Shown: positions 45,087-53,822 of the stretch, piece by piece
Position numbering within the stretch: the stretch's first letter is position 1
Layout: each line of letters opens with the position of its first letter
Assembly: GCA_947446645.1 (NCBI GenBank)
Contig: CANFHA010000011.1
Span: 124,001-188,000 of the forward strand
Length of the DNA stretch: 64,000 bases
From: Chitinophagaceae bacterium
GTDB lineage: Bacteria > Bacteroidota > Bacteroidia > Chitinophagales > Chitinophagaceae
Reading direction: 5' to 3'
Position numbers and translations under genes: made by a program
Notes under the pieces: generated by a model
What the model was told of the DNA's origin: nothing
Database searches by the model: none
The model's input: only the letters and a program-made list of their open reading frames with translations

Positions 45087-46277
45087 ATGGCAAGAAAATT
45101 TGCTTTAGCAGGCTTAACGCTGGTTGCGGGCCTTTTGGCTCCCGGTGCTTATGCACAGAGCGGTGGTAATAATATAAACGGTACGTCTTCTAACTTCGTT
45201 ACGACAGCAGTGCCATTCTTAAGAATATCACCAGATGCACGTGCCGGTGCCATGGGAGACGCCTCAATAGCGGTAAGTCCAGACCCGAATGCACAATACT
45301 GGGACATTGCCAAGATCCCTTTTTCTGAAAAAAACTATGGTGTTTCTGTCACTTATACTCCCTGGTTGAAGGACCTGGTTCCTGATATCTTCCTGGCCTA
45401 CCTGGCTGGCTACGCCAAGTTTGGTGAAAAGGGTGATAAGGCCATCAGTGCTTCTATGCGCTATTTCTCTTTAGGTAATATAAACTATACGGATGCCCTT
45501 GGTAACTCAATAGGCACCGGTATGCCACGCGAATATTCATTTGATGCGGGTTACTCGCAGAAACTGTCTGAGTTTCTGTCTACCGGCCTTAGCCTGCGGT
45601 ATATACACTCGGCTATAGCATCTGGTGTAAGCTATGTGCCAGGTGGCGGTGACTACCGCCCGGGTAATGCCTTTGCTGCAGACCTTGGTGTTTATTACTC
45701 CAAGAAGCGTGAGGTAACCGATGACAAAAGCAATACATTCAGCTTTGGCGCGGTAGCCAGCAACATTGGTTCTAAAATATCTTATAACTCCAGCCGCAAA
45801 GACTTCATACCTATGAACCTTGGTGTAGGTGTTGCCTATACATCGCAGTGGGATGCTTATAACAAGATCACTTTTGCACTGGACCTGAATAAGTTGCTGG
45901 TGCCTGTACTTAACTACTCAGGGTCAGATACGCAGGTGACGGTAGTGAATGGTATCCTTAAGTCTTTCAGCACGGGCGATCAGCTGAAACAAATTGATGC
46001 ATCGATAGGCGCTGAGTACTGGTACCAGAATACTATTGCTTTCCGTGCAGGCTACTTCTACGAAGATAAGAGCAACGGCGACCGCCAGTACATTACCTGC
46101 GGCCTTGGTGTGAAGTACAATGTTTTCGGACTGAACGCGTCTTACCTTGTACCGCAGGGTTCAGGTACTTCGCGCAACCCATTGTCTAACACGTTGCGCT
46201 TCTCCCTGATCTTCTCGTTTGACAAGATCGAAGGTTCAGGCGGTGGTTCTGATGATGACTCTAAGGATTCGAAGTAA
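45087..46277 (+). CDS. porV: PorV, T9SS outer-membrane shuttle
   Basis: About 396 residues: signal peptide (ARKFALAGLTLVAGLLAPGA), then a 14-strand FadL-like outer-membrane barrel with the PorV landmarks VPFLRISPDARAGAMGDASI and FNLGVGVAYTSQW-like central strands. PorV receives cargo from SprA (the translocon) and delivers it to PorU. I start at ATG 45087; an in-frame TTG 11 codons upstream overlaps the promoter. A terminator follows. Confidence 0.94.
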   Translation: MARKFALAGLTLVAGLLAPGAYAQSGGNNINGTSSNFVTTAVPFLRISPDARAGAMGDASIAVSPDPNAQYWDIAKIPFSEKNYGVSVTYTPWLKDLVPDIFLAYLAGYAKFGEKGDKAISASMRYFSLGNINYTDALGNSIGTGMPREYSFDAGYSQKLSEFLSTGLSLRYIHSAIASGVSYVPGGGDYRPGNAFAADLGVYYSKKREVTDDKSNTFSFGAVASNIGSKISYNSSRKDFIPMNLGVGVAYTSQWDAYNKITFALDLNKLLVPVLNYSGSDTQVTVVNGILKSFSTGDQLKQIDASIGAEYWYQNTIAFRAGYFYEDKSNGDRQYITCGLGVKYNVFGLNASYLVPQGSGTSRNPLSNTLRFSLIFSFDKIEGSGGGSDDDSKDSK

Positions 46278-46300
46278 AAGCAATCAAATTAATTTTTTAT

Positions 46301-46327
46301 AGCCCCGCGATTGCGGGGCTTTTTTTT
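46301..46327 (+). terminator. porV terminator
   Basis: AGCCCCGC (46301-46308) and GCGGGGCT (46313-46320) form a perfect stem with the loop GATT, followed by seven T. Confidence 0.95.
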
Positions 46328-46350
46328 GTGTGCTTGGGTGGTTCGTTTTA

Positions 46351-46381
46351 GGTGTGCCACACCTTAGAGGTGTGGCACACC
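46351..46381. repeat. 14-base inverted repeat
   Basis: GGTGTGCCACACCT (46351-46364) and its exact complement AGGTGTGGCACACC (46368-46381), with TAG between them. Directly after the porV terminator; no T tract follows. Confidence 0.8.
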
Positions 46382-47389
46382 GCGTGGTAGCAAGGGTGTT
46401 AGGGTGGGGGGCTTTCATGTGAAATTTGGTTTATATAGTTTTCAATTTCCGGTTTGTGGGGAAAATGGTTTTGCACAGGTTAGTGCTGGTAATCAATTGT
46501 TTAGTGTTCCAGGATTTCCGGTTTTTTCCGGTTCCGGAAATTGTCTTTTTCACAGCTTAGGGGCGAACCTGCCAAGAGGCGCAAAGCTGGGGTTTAGTGA
46601 AATGCCCCATTTATTTTCAAATAAAAATGTTGCTTATATGGGGCATTTTGAAAAATTGTATGTTGATTATTAGTTGTTTATGTATTAGCGCATGTCCCGT
46701 TTTGCCCCAGTGGGGTATTTTGCCTGAACTATGATTGATTTGATTTTTATGATTAATATGAATGTTTTGATGTTGCGGACTTATTGCCGCAGTGCGGATT
46801 TAATGGATAGCATAAGTATCACGGATTACTCATAAATACCCCATTTTACCTCGATATTACCCATTGTCTAAATCTCAGGCTGGTAGACATCAACTGATTT
46901 ACTATACCCAGGAATGTCCCAAATACCTCAGAAAAATGCCCCATAATTACCGGTTGCCTGGACAGGAATTTTTAGAATTCAGGAATTCCGGTGCTGAGTG
47001 AAAATTGGTGAGGATAGAACTAGTATGAGGAAAGAAAAACTCCTAATTGTGGTACAAATTTACAAAGTGATCTGATGCGGCCAAGATGAATTATTTATAG
47101 GGCCATTGTGGGTAACTTTTTGGTTCTGTGCAAATAGAGTGGATCACGCATCATGTGTTTGGTTTTATCACCCCGGCCTGAGAGCTGCGCTCGCTCCCTG
47201 GCGTGTGCCCCTCTTTGAAAAAAAGAGGGGATTGTGTTGCGTGGCCAAGCACGAGGCCGCTGCTATTGCAGGTACAGCGTCTGCATGTATTTGCGCGGCG
47301 GCAGTTTGACGACGCTTACTGAAAGCATAGGAATCCAAAGATGAATGGTGCTAACGCCACTGGCGGTGATAGTAGCATTGTGGTTTGGA
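46382..47389. other. Gene-free region with repeated ATGCCCCAT-like motifs
   Basis: No convincing gene lies in this kilobase. ATGCCCCAT or close forms occur at about 46610, 46638 (inverted), 46701-46722 (a facing pair), 46836, 46935 and, weaker, 46858 and 46914. TTCCGG/CCGGAA palindromes occur at 46445-46550 and 46985. A partial dispersed repeat is at 46574-46586, and a CCCCTCTTT/AAAGAGGGG hairpin is at 47208-47230. Short frames at 46404-46673 and 47106-47309 lack any protein-like features. The region may be decayed DNA, a regulatory array or an untranslated RNA. Confidence 0.6.
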
Positions 47390-47415
47390 CCCGCCTTCGC
47401 TAAAGCTATGGCGGG
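47390..47415. repeat. CCCGCC...GGCGGG palindromic repeat
   Basis: CCCGCC (47390-47395) and GGCGGG (47410-47415) enclose TTCGCTAAAGCTAT. Elements with this sequence are, from memory, common in other genomes of the phylum. It lies just downstream of the serine-hydrolase stop. Confidence 0.7.
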
Positions 47416-47443
47416 CGATGCCCTAAACAAATCAAGGTTCAGG

Positions 47444-48643
47444 CTATTCCTCGCTATCAAACCCATCGCCGATATCTGTGTTCTTTACGATGCTGTAGAT
47501 GACGGGGGCCTGGTGGTAGATGGCTTTGTTGAATTTGTTGCCGAGGACGATGATGGTCATGTTCTCTTTTATGAAACGGTAGAATGAGGTGTTGTTGCCA
47601 TGCCACCAGCCGTTGTGGTAGATGATCTTGTTGCCATTGGGGTAGCAGAGCATGCGCCAGCCAAGGCCGTAGTTTTTTACGCCCGGTTTTTCGAATGAGC
47701 AAGGGCCGTAGGCGAGCTCAATGGTTTCGTTGCTGAGCAGCTTGTTCTGGTAGAACGACTGGTCCCAGCGGTACATGTCTTCGGGTGTGCTATAGATGCC
47801 TTTGTCGCCGCATACGCCGTCTGCAAACATATCGGGTTCGCGCATCCAGTTGGGGGCATAGCTGATGGCGGCAGTAGCTGGCAGCCCGCTGGCGGGGTTA
47901 TACACAAACGTATGGTTCATACCCAGCGGCAGGAATATGTATTTCTGCATGAAGTAGCCAAAGTTCATTTCGGTAACGCGCTCTATGAGGAGGGCGAGCA
48001 CCGCAAAGTTGGTATTGCAATACTTAAAGCGTGAATTGGGCTTGAACTCTACCGGTGGCTTGTGCTGTGCCATCATTTGCACCATGGCTGTATTGGTTAC
48101 GGGTATGGAAAGATTGTTATCGTAGTTGGGCATCCAGTGGGTATAGTCTGGCAGGCCGGAGCGGTGGTTGAGCAGCATGCGCACGGTAATACCGGGGTAG
48201 GGGAACTCCTTTACGTATTTCTGCACATTATCATCGAGGTTGATGTATTTGTGCTCGTACAGGTATAGCACTGCCGCACCGGTGAATGTTTTGGACACTG
48301 ATGCGAGCTGGCAGGAAGAGTTAGGAGACAACGGTATCTTATGCTCCCTGTTGCCAAGGCCGAAATAGCGCTCGTAAATGATCTTGCCCTTGTTGGCAAC
48401 GAGCACACTACCGTTAAAGCCGGCCCGGACCTGCTTGCTGTAATAGTTATCCAACTGGGCAATGATGCTGCGGCTGGCGGGGCTGGCGGTATCGTAAGGC
48501 AGGGGGGTAACAGGTGCCTTTACAGGCATTTCGTGAAACTTGCCGGTGCTGGTGCGCGCTGCTGCCGGCTCAGATGCCGAATGGCAGGCGAACAACAGGA
48601 AAGACAGTGCGGTAATGGCAATATATGAAGGAGTAAGACGCAT
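47444..48643 (-). CDS. Serine beta-lactamase-like hydrolase (lipoprotein)
   Basis: A 399-residue lipoprotein (lipobox LLFAC, C20). The class C beta-lactamase/DD-peptidase fold shows S115xxK118 (LASVSKTF), Y-x-N in FKYCNTNFAV, and a HxG-like HNGWWHG near the end, in place of KTG. Such proteins are peptidases, esterases or D-amino-acid hydrolases; true beta-lactamase activity is not implied. It is leftward and alone. Confidence 0.85.
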   Translation of the reverse strand: MRLTPSYIAITALSFLLFACHSASEPAAARTSTGKFHEMPVKAPVTPLPYDTASPASRSIIAQLDNYYSKQVRAGFNGSVLVANKGKIIYERYFGLGNREHKIPLSPNSSCQLASVSKTFTGAAVLYLYEHKYINLDDNVQKYVKEFPYPGITVRMLLNHRSGLPDYTHWMPNYDNNLSIPVTNTAMVQMMAQHKPPVEFKPNSRFKYCNTNFAVLALLIERVTEMNFGYFMQKYIFLPLGMNHTFVYNPASGLPATAAISYAPNWMREPDMFADGVCGDKGIYSTPEDMYRWDQSFYQNKLLSNETIELAYGPCSFEKPGVKNYGLGWRMLCYPNGNKIIYHNGWWHGNNTSFYRFIKENMTIIVLGNKFNKAIYHQAPVIYSIVKNTDIGDGFDSEE

Positions 48644-48683
48644 ATTTTATCGTGGCAATATAGGCAAATAATTTTTTTTTTCG

Positions 48684-49283
48684 CTAGGGCCGTTTTAAGT
48701 GATCGATTTCAATTTTAACAAAACCGGTCAGTTCGTCAATGATCTCATAGTAACATTGGTTGAGATGATAGTAGTTAGTGATGAAGATCTCGTATGCTTT
48801 TTCCACAGGGGGCATATATTTTGCCCGCCGTGCTAAGCCACTCAAAGACCGTTCCATGCCCTTTGTAGTGCGGTAATTGTAGAGCCAGTTGTGCTCCCGC
48901 ATATAGGGGAAATACTCCGCGAACTTAGGCGGAAAATATACTTCGTTTTCAAGTAGCTGATTATAAGCGGCTTGGGTGAATGTGAGCAGTGTATCCTGGT
49001 TGAGGAACTTAGCCGGGTCATTGGCCAGGTAGTGGTCATAGAGTGTATCCATAATGGCCCCGGCGTACAGGCCATAGTCTTCGCGAAACAACAGCTTTGC
49101 GCGCTGTGTGGCAGGATGGGTATCAGTATAGGCATCAATCTTGCGATGCAGGACTATGCCGTTTTTAATACCCTCAGGATATTGTTGCAGTGCAATCCTG
49201 CCCTTCACGTGATCGCCGATCATATTGCCCAGCAGTATGTCTGCATTGCCAAAAGAAAGGAAGGCATGGCCCAGGTAATTCAT
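48684..49283 (-). CDS. ACP phosphodiesterase-like protein (AcpH/DUF479)
   Basis: A 199-residue helical protein with NYLGHAFLSF, LLGNMIGDHVKGR and VLHRKIDAYTDTH, the metal-binding pattern of AcpH (HD-like). In E. coli AcpH removes phosphopantetheine from acyl-carrier protein. The activity of Bacteroidota members is inferred only. The next gene rightward, FUSC, lies 188 bases away behind two copies of the dispersed repeat. Confidence 0.82.
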   Translation of the reverse strand: MNYLGHAFLSFGNADILLGNMIGDHVKGRIALQQYPEGIKNGIVLHRKIDAYTDTHPATQRAKLLFREDYGLYAGAIMDTLYDHYLANDPAKFLNQDTLLTFTQAAYNQLLENEVYFPPKFAEYFPYMREHNWLYNYRTTKGMERSLSGLARRAKYMPPVEKAYEIFITNYYHLNQCYYEIIDELTGFVKIEIDHLKRP

Positions 49284-49316
49284 GGGTGCAATTTAGGGTT
49301 TTTAGCGGTGGAAAAC

Positions 49317-49458
49317 GGGGCTCGCGCAGCGGCGCAAAGACGTGGGTTCTCATGCGGCGTTCTATTGCTAGTTGGACATCTCGAAATGGTGCAAAAAGAA
49401 ATCTCTCGCAGAGGCGCAAAGGCGCTGTTTCCCCGCATTACGTTTTTAAGAGCGCAGA
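49317..49458 (+). repeat. Dispersed 57-base GC-rich repeat, copies D1 and D2
   Basis: D2 (49401-49458) is nearly complete: TCTCTCGCA, GAGGCGCAAAGGCGC, then GTTTTTAAGAGCGCAGAT. D1 (49317-49346) is a decayed first half. They lie in the gap between AcpH and FUSC, both on the minus strand, so here the repeat is antisense to the genes. Confidence 0.65.
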
Positions 49459-49471
49459 TGTGATGTATAAG

Positions 49472-51619
49472 CTATTTCTCCAGATCGTCGAGCAGGGCTT
49501 TTAGCTCTATCTGCATTTTTTCTACTGACACCATTTGTGCATCATTAAAATGGAACGGAGTAGGCAGGGCATCGGCAAGGGTCCAGATGCGTATGTCCAT
49601 TGAAGCGTTCATTTCCGGCAGGTATTTGAGCACGGCATTGAACAGCGCAAGGCACTCATTGATCTTCTGTTGCTGCACATCGGATGCGTAGGTAGCCTGG
49701 GTAGCTTTCTTTTCATCCTGCTCCAGGTGAATGTTGTTGAGGTCGCGGGTGATGCGCACATTGCAGGTAATGAGGTCGTAGTACACTTCTGATTTTTCTT
49801 TGCCGGGTTCCTCCATATACCGGTTGAAGGAATCGAACACATTACTGTTCTTTGATTCTACTGTTCGTTTGTACCTGGTCCAGTTGGTGATGCGGTCGTT
49901 GGAATAGAAGGTGGCCACAAAGTATTCGTAGTTCTTGTAGATGGCTTCGGCGAGATGGGAGGGAAGCCATTTCTTATCCCACGTGGGCAGCAGGGCAAAA
50001 CCGGAGACTACAGCAAGCAGCGAACCTGCTATAGTGCAGACTGCGCGGGTGATCATGAGTGGATCATTATAGGTTTTTTCCAGGTTGAAGAGGAGTACAA
50101 GGTTTAGGGTAACGAAGAACGCGGCTACGGAGTAGTTCTTGCGCACATAATAGATCATGAGCACGAACGTAACGAACAGGATACCTTCCTGGATGTGCAG
50201 GCCCGCGGGTAGCTGTAGCAGCAAACTACCTGCAAGGCCACCGAGTACGGTGCCTACCACGCGGTCTATGGCTTTTTTAAAGGTAGCGCCAAAGTAAGGT
50301 TGTATTACGATCATGAGGCTGAAGGGGATCCAGTAGCCGTGATCGATGTGGAACCACTTGGAAATAAACAGGGCGATGGTGGCTGCTATGGCGGAACGCA
50401 GGGCATAACGGGTGGTCAATGAATTGGTATTAAACAGCACGCGCAGGCTGCCGACAAGGTATTTGGGCCGCAGTACGAAAAGCGTTTTTAGAAAGGAGTA
50501 GGAGCGGTATACCGGCTCATCTGTGCCCATATGCTCCATGCGCTGTATGGCGCTTTCCATAAGCTTCACCGTGCGGCCGGTAAGGTGCAGTATCCTGTTG
50601 ATGGCCTGGGTTTGTTTCTCATCCTGCGGCAGTGGGAACTGGCTAATGAGCAGCGTGAGCTTTTTAAGCCTGTTTATCTGGGATATGGCCAGCAGCTTTT
50701 CTTCCTGCTTCAGGGTGATAACGAATACGGAGATGCGGGTTACAGCCTCTTTCATGGCGCTGAAGAGGGTGGCGGCTTTGATACGCAGGGTTTTATCCAG
50801 CTGCGGCACGGCTATATGCTCCATCTCTTCGCCCATGGCTATCACGTTTACAGCTACGAGGCCCGCGGCCTTGCGGAGCAGCGCAAGCTGGTACTGGCGG
50901 TTTTCTTTTTTATTTACCTGGTGCGCCATGCGGCTGTAGAACTCGTAAGAAGTGTCAATGGCGGTGCGTACCTGGTTTTCCTTCATGTACACATCTCCGC
51001 TTAAACTTCGTGATCCGTTGTCATTGCCGCTTTTGGAGATGCTGTCTACCAGCTCGGCAATTGATCTCCAGATGAGCGCTATCTGGCGCCTGAAAGGCTC
51101 CTCTGCAGGCATGAGTACTGATGCTAAAATGCCCACCACCACGGGCCATGCAGCGCCAATAGCTATCAGCATCAGGCGGTGCTTTACCCCTGCAAAATCT
51201 GGCTCCGGGTAGGCATTGCAAATGATGAACATGAGGTATACGCAAATGGCCAGCCCGCTGGCGCGATCGCCTATGTTCTTGAGCAGGGTGGCTACATAGC
51301 CCACTACGAACATAGCTATAATGCTCAGCCAGACATTGTAGCCGGTGAGGAGACCAAGTATAGAAAAGTCGAGGGCCAGCGCAGCGCCGGTGAGCAGTGT
51401 GCGCACCCGCCAGGTGAAAGAACCTTTCATTTCCACCCATGAAATGGCCTCGGCAGTAAGCGTTATCCATATGGCATCATCAAGCCGACCGGTGGCAAGG
51501 CCCCATATGATGGGCAGTGTGCCGGCAATGGCCATACGCAGTCCCCAGCTGATGAGCGGTTCAAAGCTCTCATTCTGCAGAAGCTGGTTAAGCCGCTTGT
51601 ATGATCTGAGGTAGGACAT
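49472..51619 (-). CDS. FUSC family inner-membrane protein (YccS/YhfK-like)
   Basis: A 715-residue protein with two blocks of transmembrane helices: about 30-170 and about 395-530. The second has the FUSC motif GYWIPFSLMIVIQPYFGATF followed by DRVVGTVLGGLAG. The block between and the C-terminal ~190 residues are cytoplasmic and partly coiled-coil. Relatives include aromatic-acid efflux proteins (AaeB) and YccS; the substrate is unknown. The start is ATG 51619. Confidence 0.86.
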   Translation of the reverse strand: MSYLRSYKRLNQLLQNESFEPLISWGLRMAIAGTLPIIWGLATGRLDDAIWITLTAEAISWVEMKGSFTWRVRTLLTGAALALDFSILGLLTGYNVWLSIIAMFVVGYVATLLKNIGDRASGLAICVYLMFIICNAYPEPDFAGVKHRLMLIAIGAAWPVVVGILASVLMPAEEPFRRQIALIWRSIAELVDSISKSGNDNGSRSLSGDVYMKENQVRTAIDTSYEFYSRMAHQVNKKENRQYQLALLRKAAGLVAVNVIAMGEEMEHIAVPQLDKTLRIKAATLFSAMKEAVTRISVFVITLKQEEKLLAISQINRLKKLTLLISQFPLPQDEKQTQAINRILHLTGRTVKLMESAIQRMEHMGTDEPVYRSYSFLKTLFVLRPKYLVGSLRVLFNTNSLTTRYALRSAIAATIALFISKWFHIDHGYWIPFSLMIVIQPYFGATFKKAIDRVVGTVLGGLAGSLLLQLPAGLHIQEGILFVTFVLMIYYVRKNYSVAAFFVTLNLVLLFNLEKTYNDPLMITRAVCTIAGSLLAVVSGFALLPTWDKKWLPSHLAEAIYKNYEYFVATFYSNDRITNWTRYKRTVESKNSNVFDSFNRYMEEPGKEKSEVYYDLITCNVRITRDLNNIHLEQDEKKATQATYASDVQQQKINECLALFNAVLKYLPEMNASMDIRIWTLADALPTPFHFNDAQMVSVEKMQIELKALLDDLEK

Positions 51620-51628
51620 TCTTTAACG

Positions 51629-51680
51629 CAAAAGTAAAAAGTCAAAACCCAAAAGCGAGTTCGTGACTTTTTGAGGCCAA
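51629..51680. repeat. GTCAAAA/GTAAAAAG-type degenerate repeats
   Basis: AAAAGTAAAAAGTCAAAACC and, after a short gap, CCAAAAGTAAAAAGGC sit upstream of the FUSC gene. They belong to the same sequence style as the tracts at 10382 and 12985. Confidence 0.6.
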
Positions 51681-51752
51681 AAGTAAAAAGGCGGAACCAC
51701 AAAAGTGATCCCGCGCAGTATTGTTACAGTTAAATATTCTTAACAGGGTATG

Positions 51753-52229
51753 TTAGTCAAGTAGTTTTTTAACAATGGCGCTTACCTCTCGCTCAGTTAC
51801 TGTACCCTCGATGAACTTTTTGAATTGCTTGCCCGACTGCACAATAACAGTAGCGGGTATAGAGCCACCCCAGCTGTTGTCAATCTTAGGTATGAAGACA
51901 TTTGGGTTAGTATCAGATAGCCATACGACTTCGGGAGTGACGTTCTTTCTTTTCAGGAAGCCTTCGAGCTTGTATGAGTTATCGGCCGGAAAGTCGAGGC
52001 TGACGAGGAGCACTTTTACGGCTTTGTCTGCATATTTGTCTTTTATGCGGTTGAATTCTGGCAACTCACCTACGCATGGTGCGCACCATGTGGCCCAGAA
52101 GTTGACGATGTACACGGTATCTTTAGAAGAACAGCGACGTACGATGTCTTCAGCGCTGTAATGTGCGATCTGGGCCCGGCTTAAAAAGCCGGTACAAAGC
52201 AGTAGAACAAAAGAGAGTACACTTTTCAT
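51753..52229 (-). CDS. TlpA-like periplasmic thioredoxin
   Basis: About 158 residues. A signal peptide (KSVLSFVLLLCTGFLSRAQ) precedes a thioredoxin fold with the CxxC pair C49-C52 in NFWATWCAPCVGELPEFN and the cis-proline region SIPATVIVQ. It should reduce or relay electrons to envelope thiols. A longer frame from 52292 is rejected because it puts 21 residues ahead of the signal peptide. Confidence 0.87.
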   Translation of the reverse strand: MKSVLSFVLLLCTGFLSRAQIAHYSAEDIVRRCSSKDTVYIVNFWATWCAPCVGELPEFNRIKDKYADKAVKVLLVSLDFPADNSYKLEGFLKRKNVTPEVVWLSDTNPNVFIPKIDNSWGGSIPATVIVQSGKQFKKFIEGTVTEREVSAIVKKLLD

Positions 52230-52504
52230 AGCGGCTGAGTTTAGCTGCCTGCAATTTAAAACTATATTCTTTCGTGCTTTCGTTTTTAACAATACATGTT
52301 TGGTGCCACCAATATGAGCCGGCGAGATGCCAGGGAAAAGTGGCTGATTTACCCCAGGGACTGACCTTCTATACTTTTAATATTGCTATCGGTTAATATA
52401 ATAGCCTTAATAAATGTATTTGCCATTATTTTTTGCTCATAGTGGAAATACACCCTAATTTTAGAAGAGACTTTTAAACAATTCATCCCTGAAAAACAAA
52501 GAAC

Positions 52505-53098
52505 ATGAAAAAACTTATTCTCTTGTCTGCAGCGGTGTGCAGCCTGGCCACGGCCTCATTTGCAACAAAACATACTATTACTACCAGCAACTTTATGTTT
52601 GCACCATCTACCGGAGTAACGGTAGCGCTGGGTGATACAGTAGAGTGGGTACTTGCCGGCGGCACGCACACCAGTACAAGTACTACTATCCCCTCGGGAG
52701 CAGCCCCGTGGGACCAGAACCTAAGCAGCACCACACCGTTTATTTATGTGCCCACAGTTGCAGGTACTTACAATTATCACTGTACCATACACAGCTCAAT
52801 GACCGGTGAATTCACGGTTACAGGTAGTACTGCGGGTGTTAACCCGGTTGTTTCTGCATCCCTGTTTAAAATGTTCCCTAATCCCGCTACCGCATCAGTA
52901 AGGTTGCAGTTCATGAAGCAAGGCGGAGCTGTTTCCGTTGTGCTCACAGATATGAGCGGTAAAACAATACTCACTAAAGAGTATGCAAGCGCTACAGACG
53001 TAAACATTGATGTGAAGAATGTGCCAGCAGGTATATATGTGATAGCGGCACAGCAGGATGGCCGTGCGTATAAAGAGCAGCTACAGATAGCCCATTAG
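52505..53098 (+). CDS. T9SS-exported cupredoxin (plastocyanin-like)
   Basis: A 197-residue secreted protein. After a signal peptide (KKLILLSAAVCSLATASFA) comes a ~85-residue cupredoxin: H55 (GGTHTSTS), C93, H96 and M99 in YNYHCTIHSSMTGEF are the likely type 1 copper ligands. The spacing is C-x2-H-x2-M, shorter than plastocyanin's C-x2-H-x4-M. The C-terminal ~75 residues (LFKMFPNPATASVRL, VPAGIYVIAAQ) are a T9SS type A sorting domain, so the copper domain should be displayed at the surface. It may serve as an extracellular electron carrier. Confidence 0.87.
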   Translation: MKKLILLSAAVCSLATASFATKHTITTSNFMFAPSTGVTVALGDTVEWVLAGGTHTSTSTTIPSGAAPWDQNLSSTTPFIYVPTVAGTYNYHCTIHSSMTGEFTVTGSTAGVNPVVSASLFKMFPNPATASVRLQFMKQGGAVSVVLTDMSGKTILTKEYASATDVNIDVKNVPAGIYVIAAQQDGRAYKEQLQIAH

Positions 53099-53164
53099 AT
53101 AACGGGGTAGTTGTAGTAAGTGGCACGGTTTTTCAGTGCATCTTTCATAAAAAATATAAATTTT

Positions 53165-53665
53165 ATGGGAGACGTAAAAGACCTCAGCAGCTCTGAAGCG
53201 ATCAGCAAGATACAGGAACTGGTCAATGAAATTCAGACATGTATGTTCTGCACCTACAAGGGGGATAAGCTGGAAGCCCGGCCAATGTCTACACAGAAAG
53301 TGGATGATGAAGGCAATATCTGGTTCCTGTCGGACAAGAACAGCAGCAAGAATAAAGCCATCCATGCCAATAGCGAGGTAGAGCTACTCTACGCGCAAGG
53401 GACGGATAAGTTTGTTTCGCTGCACGGCAATGCTACGATCTCCCAGGACAAAGAGAAGATAAAGGAACTATGGGAGCCGATTGCCAAGATTTGGTTTACA
53501 GAAGGTGTGGACGACCCTGCAATAAGTGTAATAAAGGTTGCATTTGACGAGGGCTACTATTGGGATACAAAGCATGGAAAAATGGTAGAAATGGCCAAAA
53601 TGGCTGCCGCACTCATCACCGGGACTACCATGGATGATGGCATAGAAGGTGCGCTTAGTAAATAG
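53165..53665 (+). CDS. PPOX-fold protein (general stress protein 26-like)
   Basis: A 166-residue pyridoxamine-5'-phosphate-oxidase-fold protein with IQTCMFCTYKGDKLEARPMS and EGNIWFLSDKNSSK. Members of this subgroup bind flavin nucleotides or heme-like cofactors and are stress-induced in several bacteria; they are not the PdxH oxidase. I start at ATG 53165. A hairpin terminator follows. Confidence 0.82.
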   Translation: MGDVKDLSSSEAISKIQELVNEIQTCMFCTYKGDKLEARPMSTQKVDDEGNIWFLSDKNSSKNKAIHANSEVELLYAQGTDKFVSLHGNATISQDKEKIKELWEPIAKIWFTEGVDDPAISVIKVAFDEGYYWDTKHGKMVEMAKMAAALITGTTMDDGIEGALSK

Positions 53666-53700
53666 CCGCTAAAATCAAAAATATCCTGATCAATGCTGAT

Positions 53701-53724
53701 AGCCGTAAGTGAATGCTTACGGCT
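53701..53724 (+). terminator. Terminator after the PPOX-fold gene
   Basis: AGCCGTAAG and CTTACGGCT form a perfect nine-base stem with a six-base loop, 36 bases after the stop. The following ATTTACATTC is only moderately T-rich. Confidence 0.65.
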
Positions 53725-53806
53725 ATTTACATTCATACATAACCGAAATGGCGCAATCGATATATTAGGTGAAATTCTATAATTCCTAAAATACCAAAAT
53801 CATAGT

Positions 53807-53814
53807 TAAGTTTG
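53807..53814 (+). promoter_or_regulatory. -7 promoter box of the carboxylase beta gene
   Basis: TAAGTTTG fits TAnnTTTG exactly, ending eight bases before the ATG, so the leader is very short or absent. No -33 box is clear. Confidence 0.5.
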
Positions 53815-53822
53815 CCACCATT

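Noticed and set aside
46404-46673. 89-codon frame in the gene-free region
   Set aside because: Low-complexity composition, overlaps ATGCCCCAT motifs and a decayed repeat, and has no promoter or recognisable sequence.
47106-47309. 67-codon frame after the ATGCCCCAT region
   Set aside because: Runs through a CCCCTCTTT hairpin and looks like a chance frame in GC-rich repeats.
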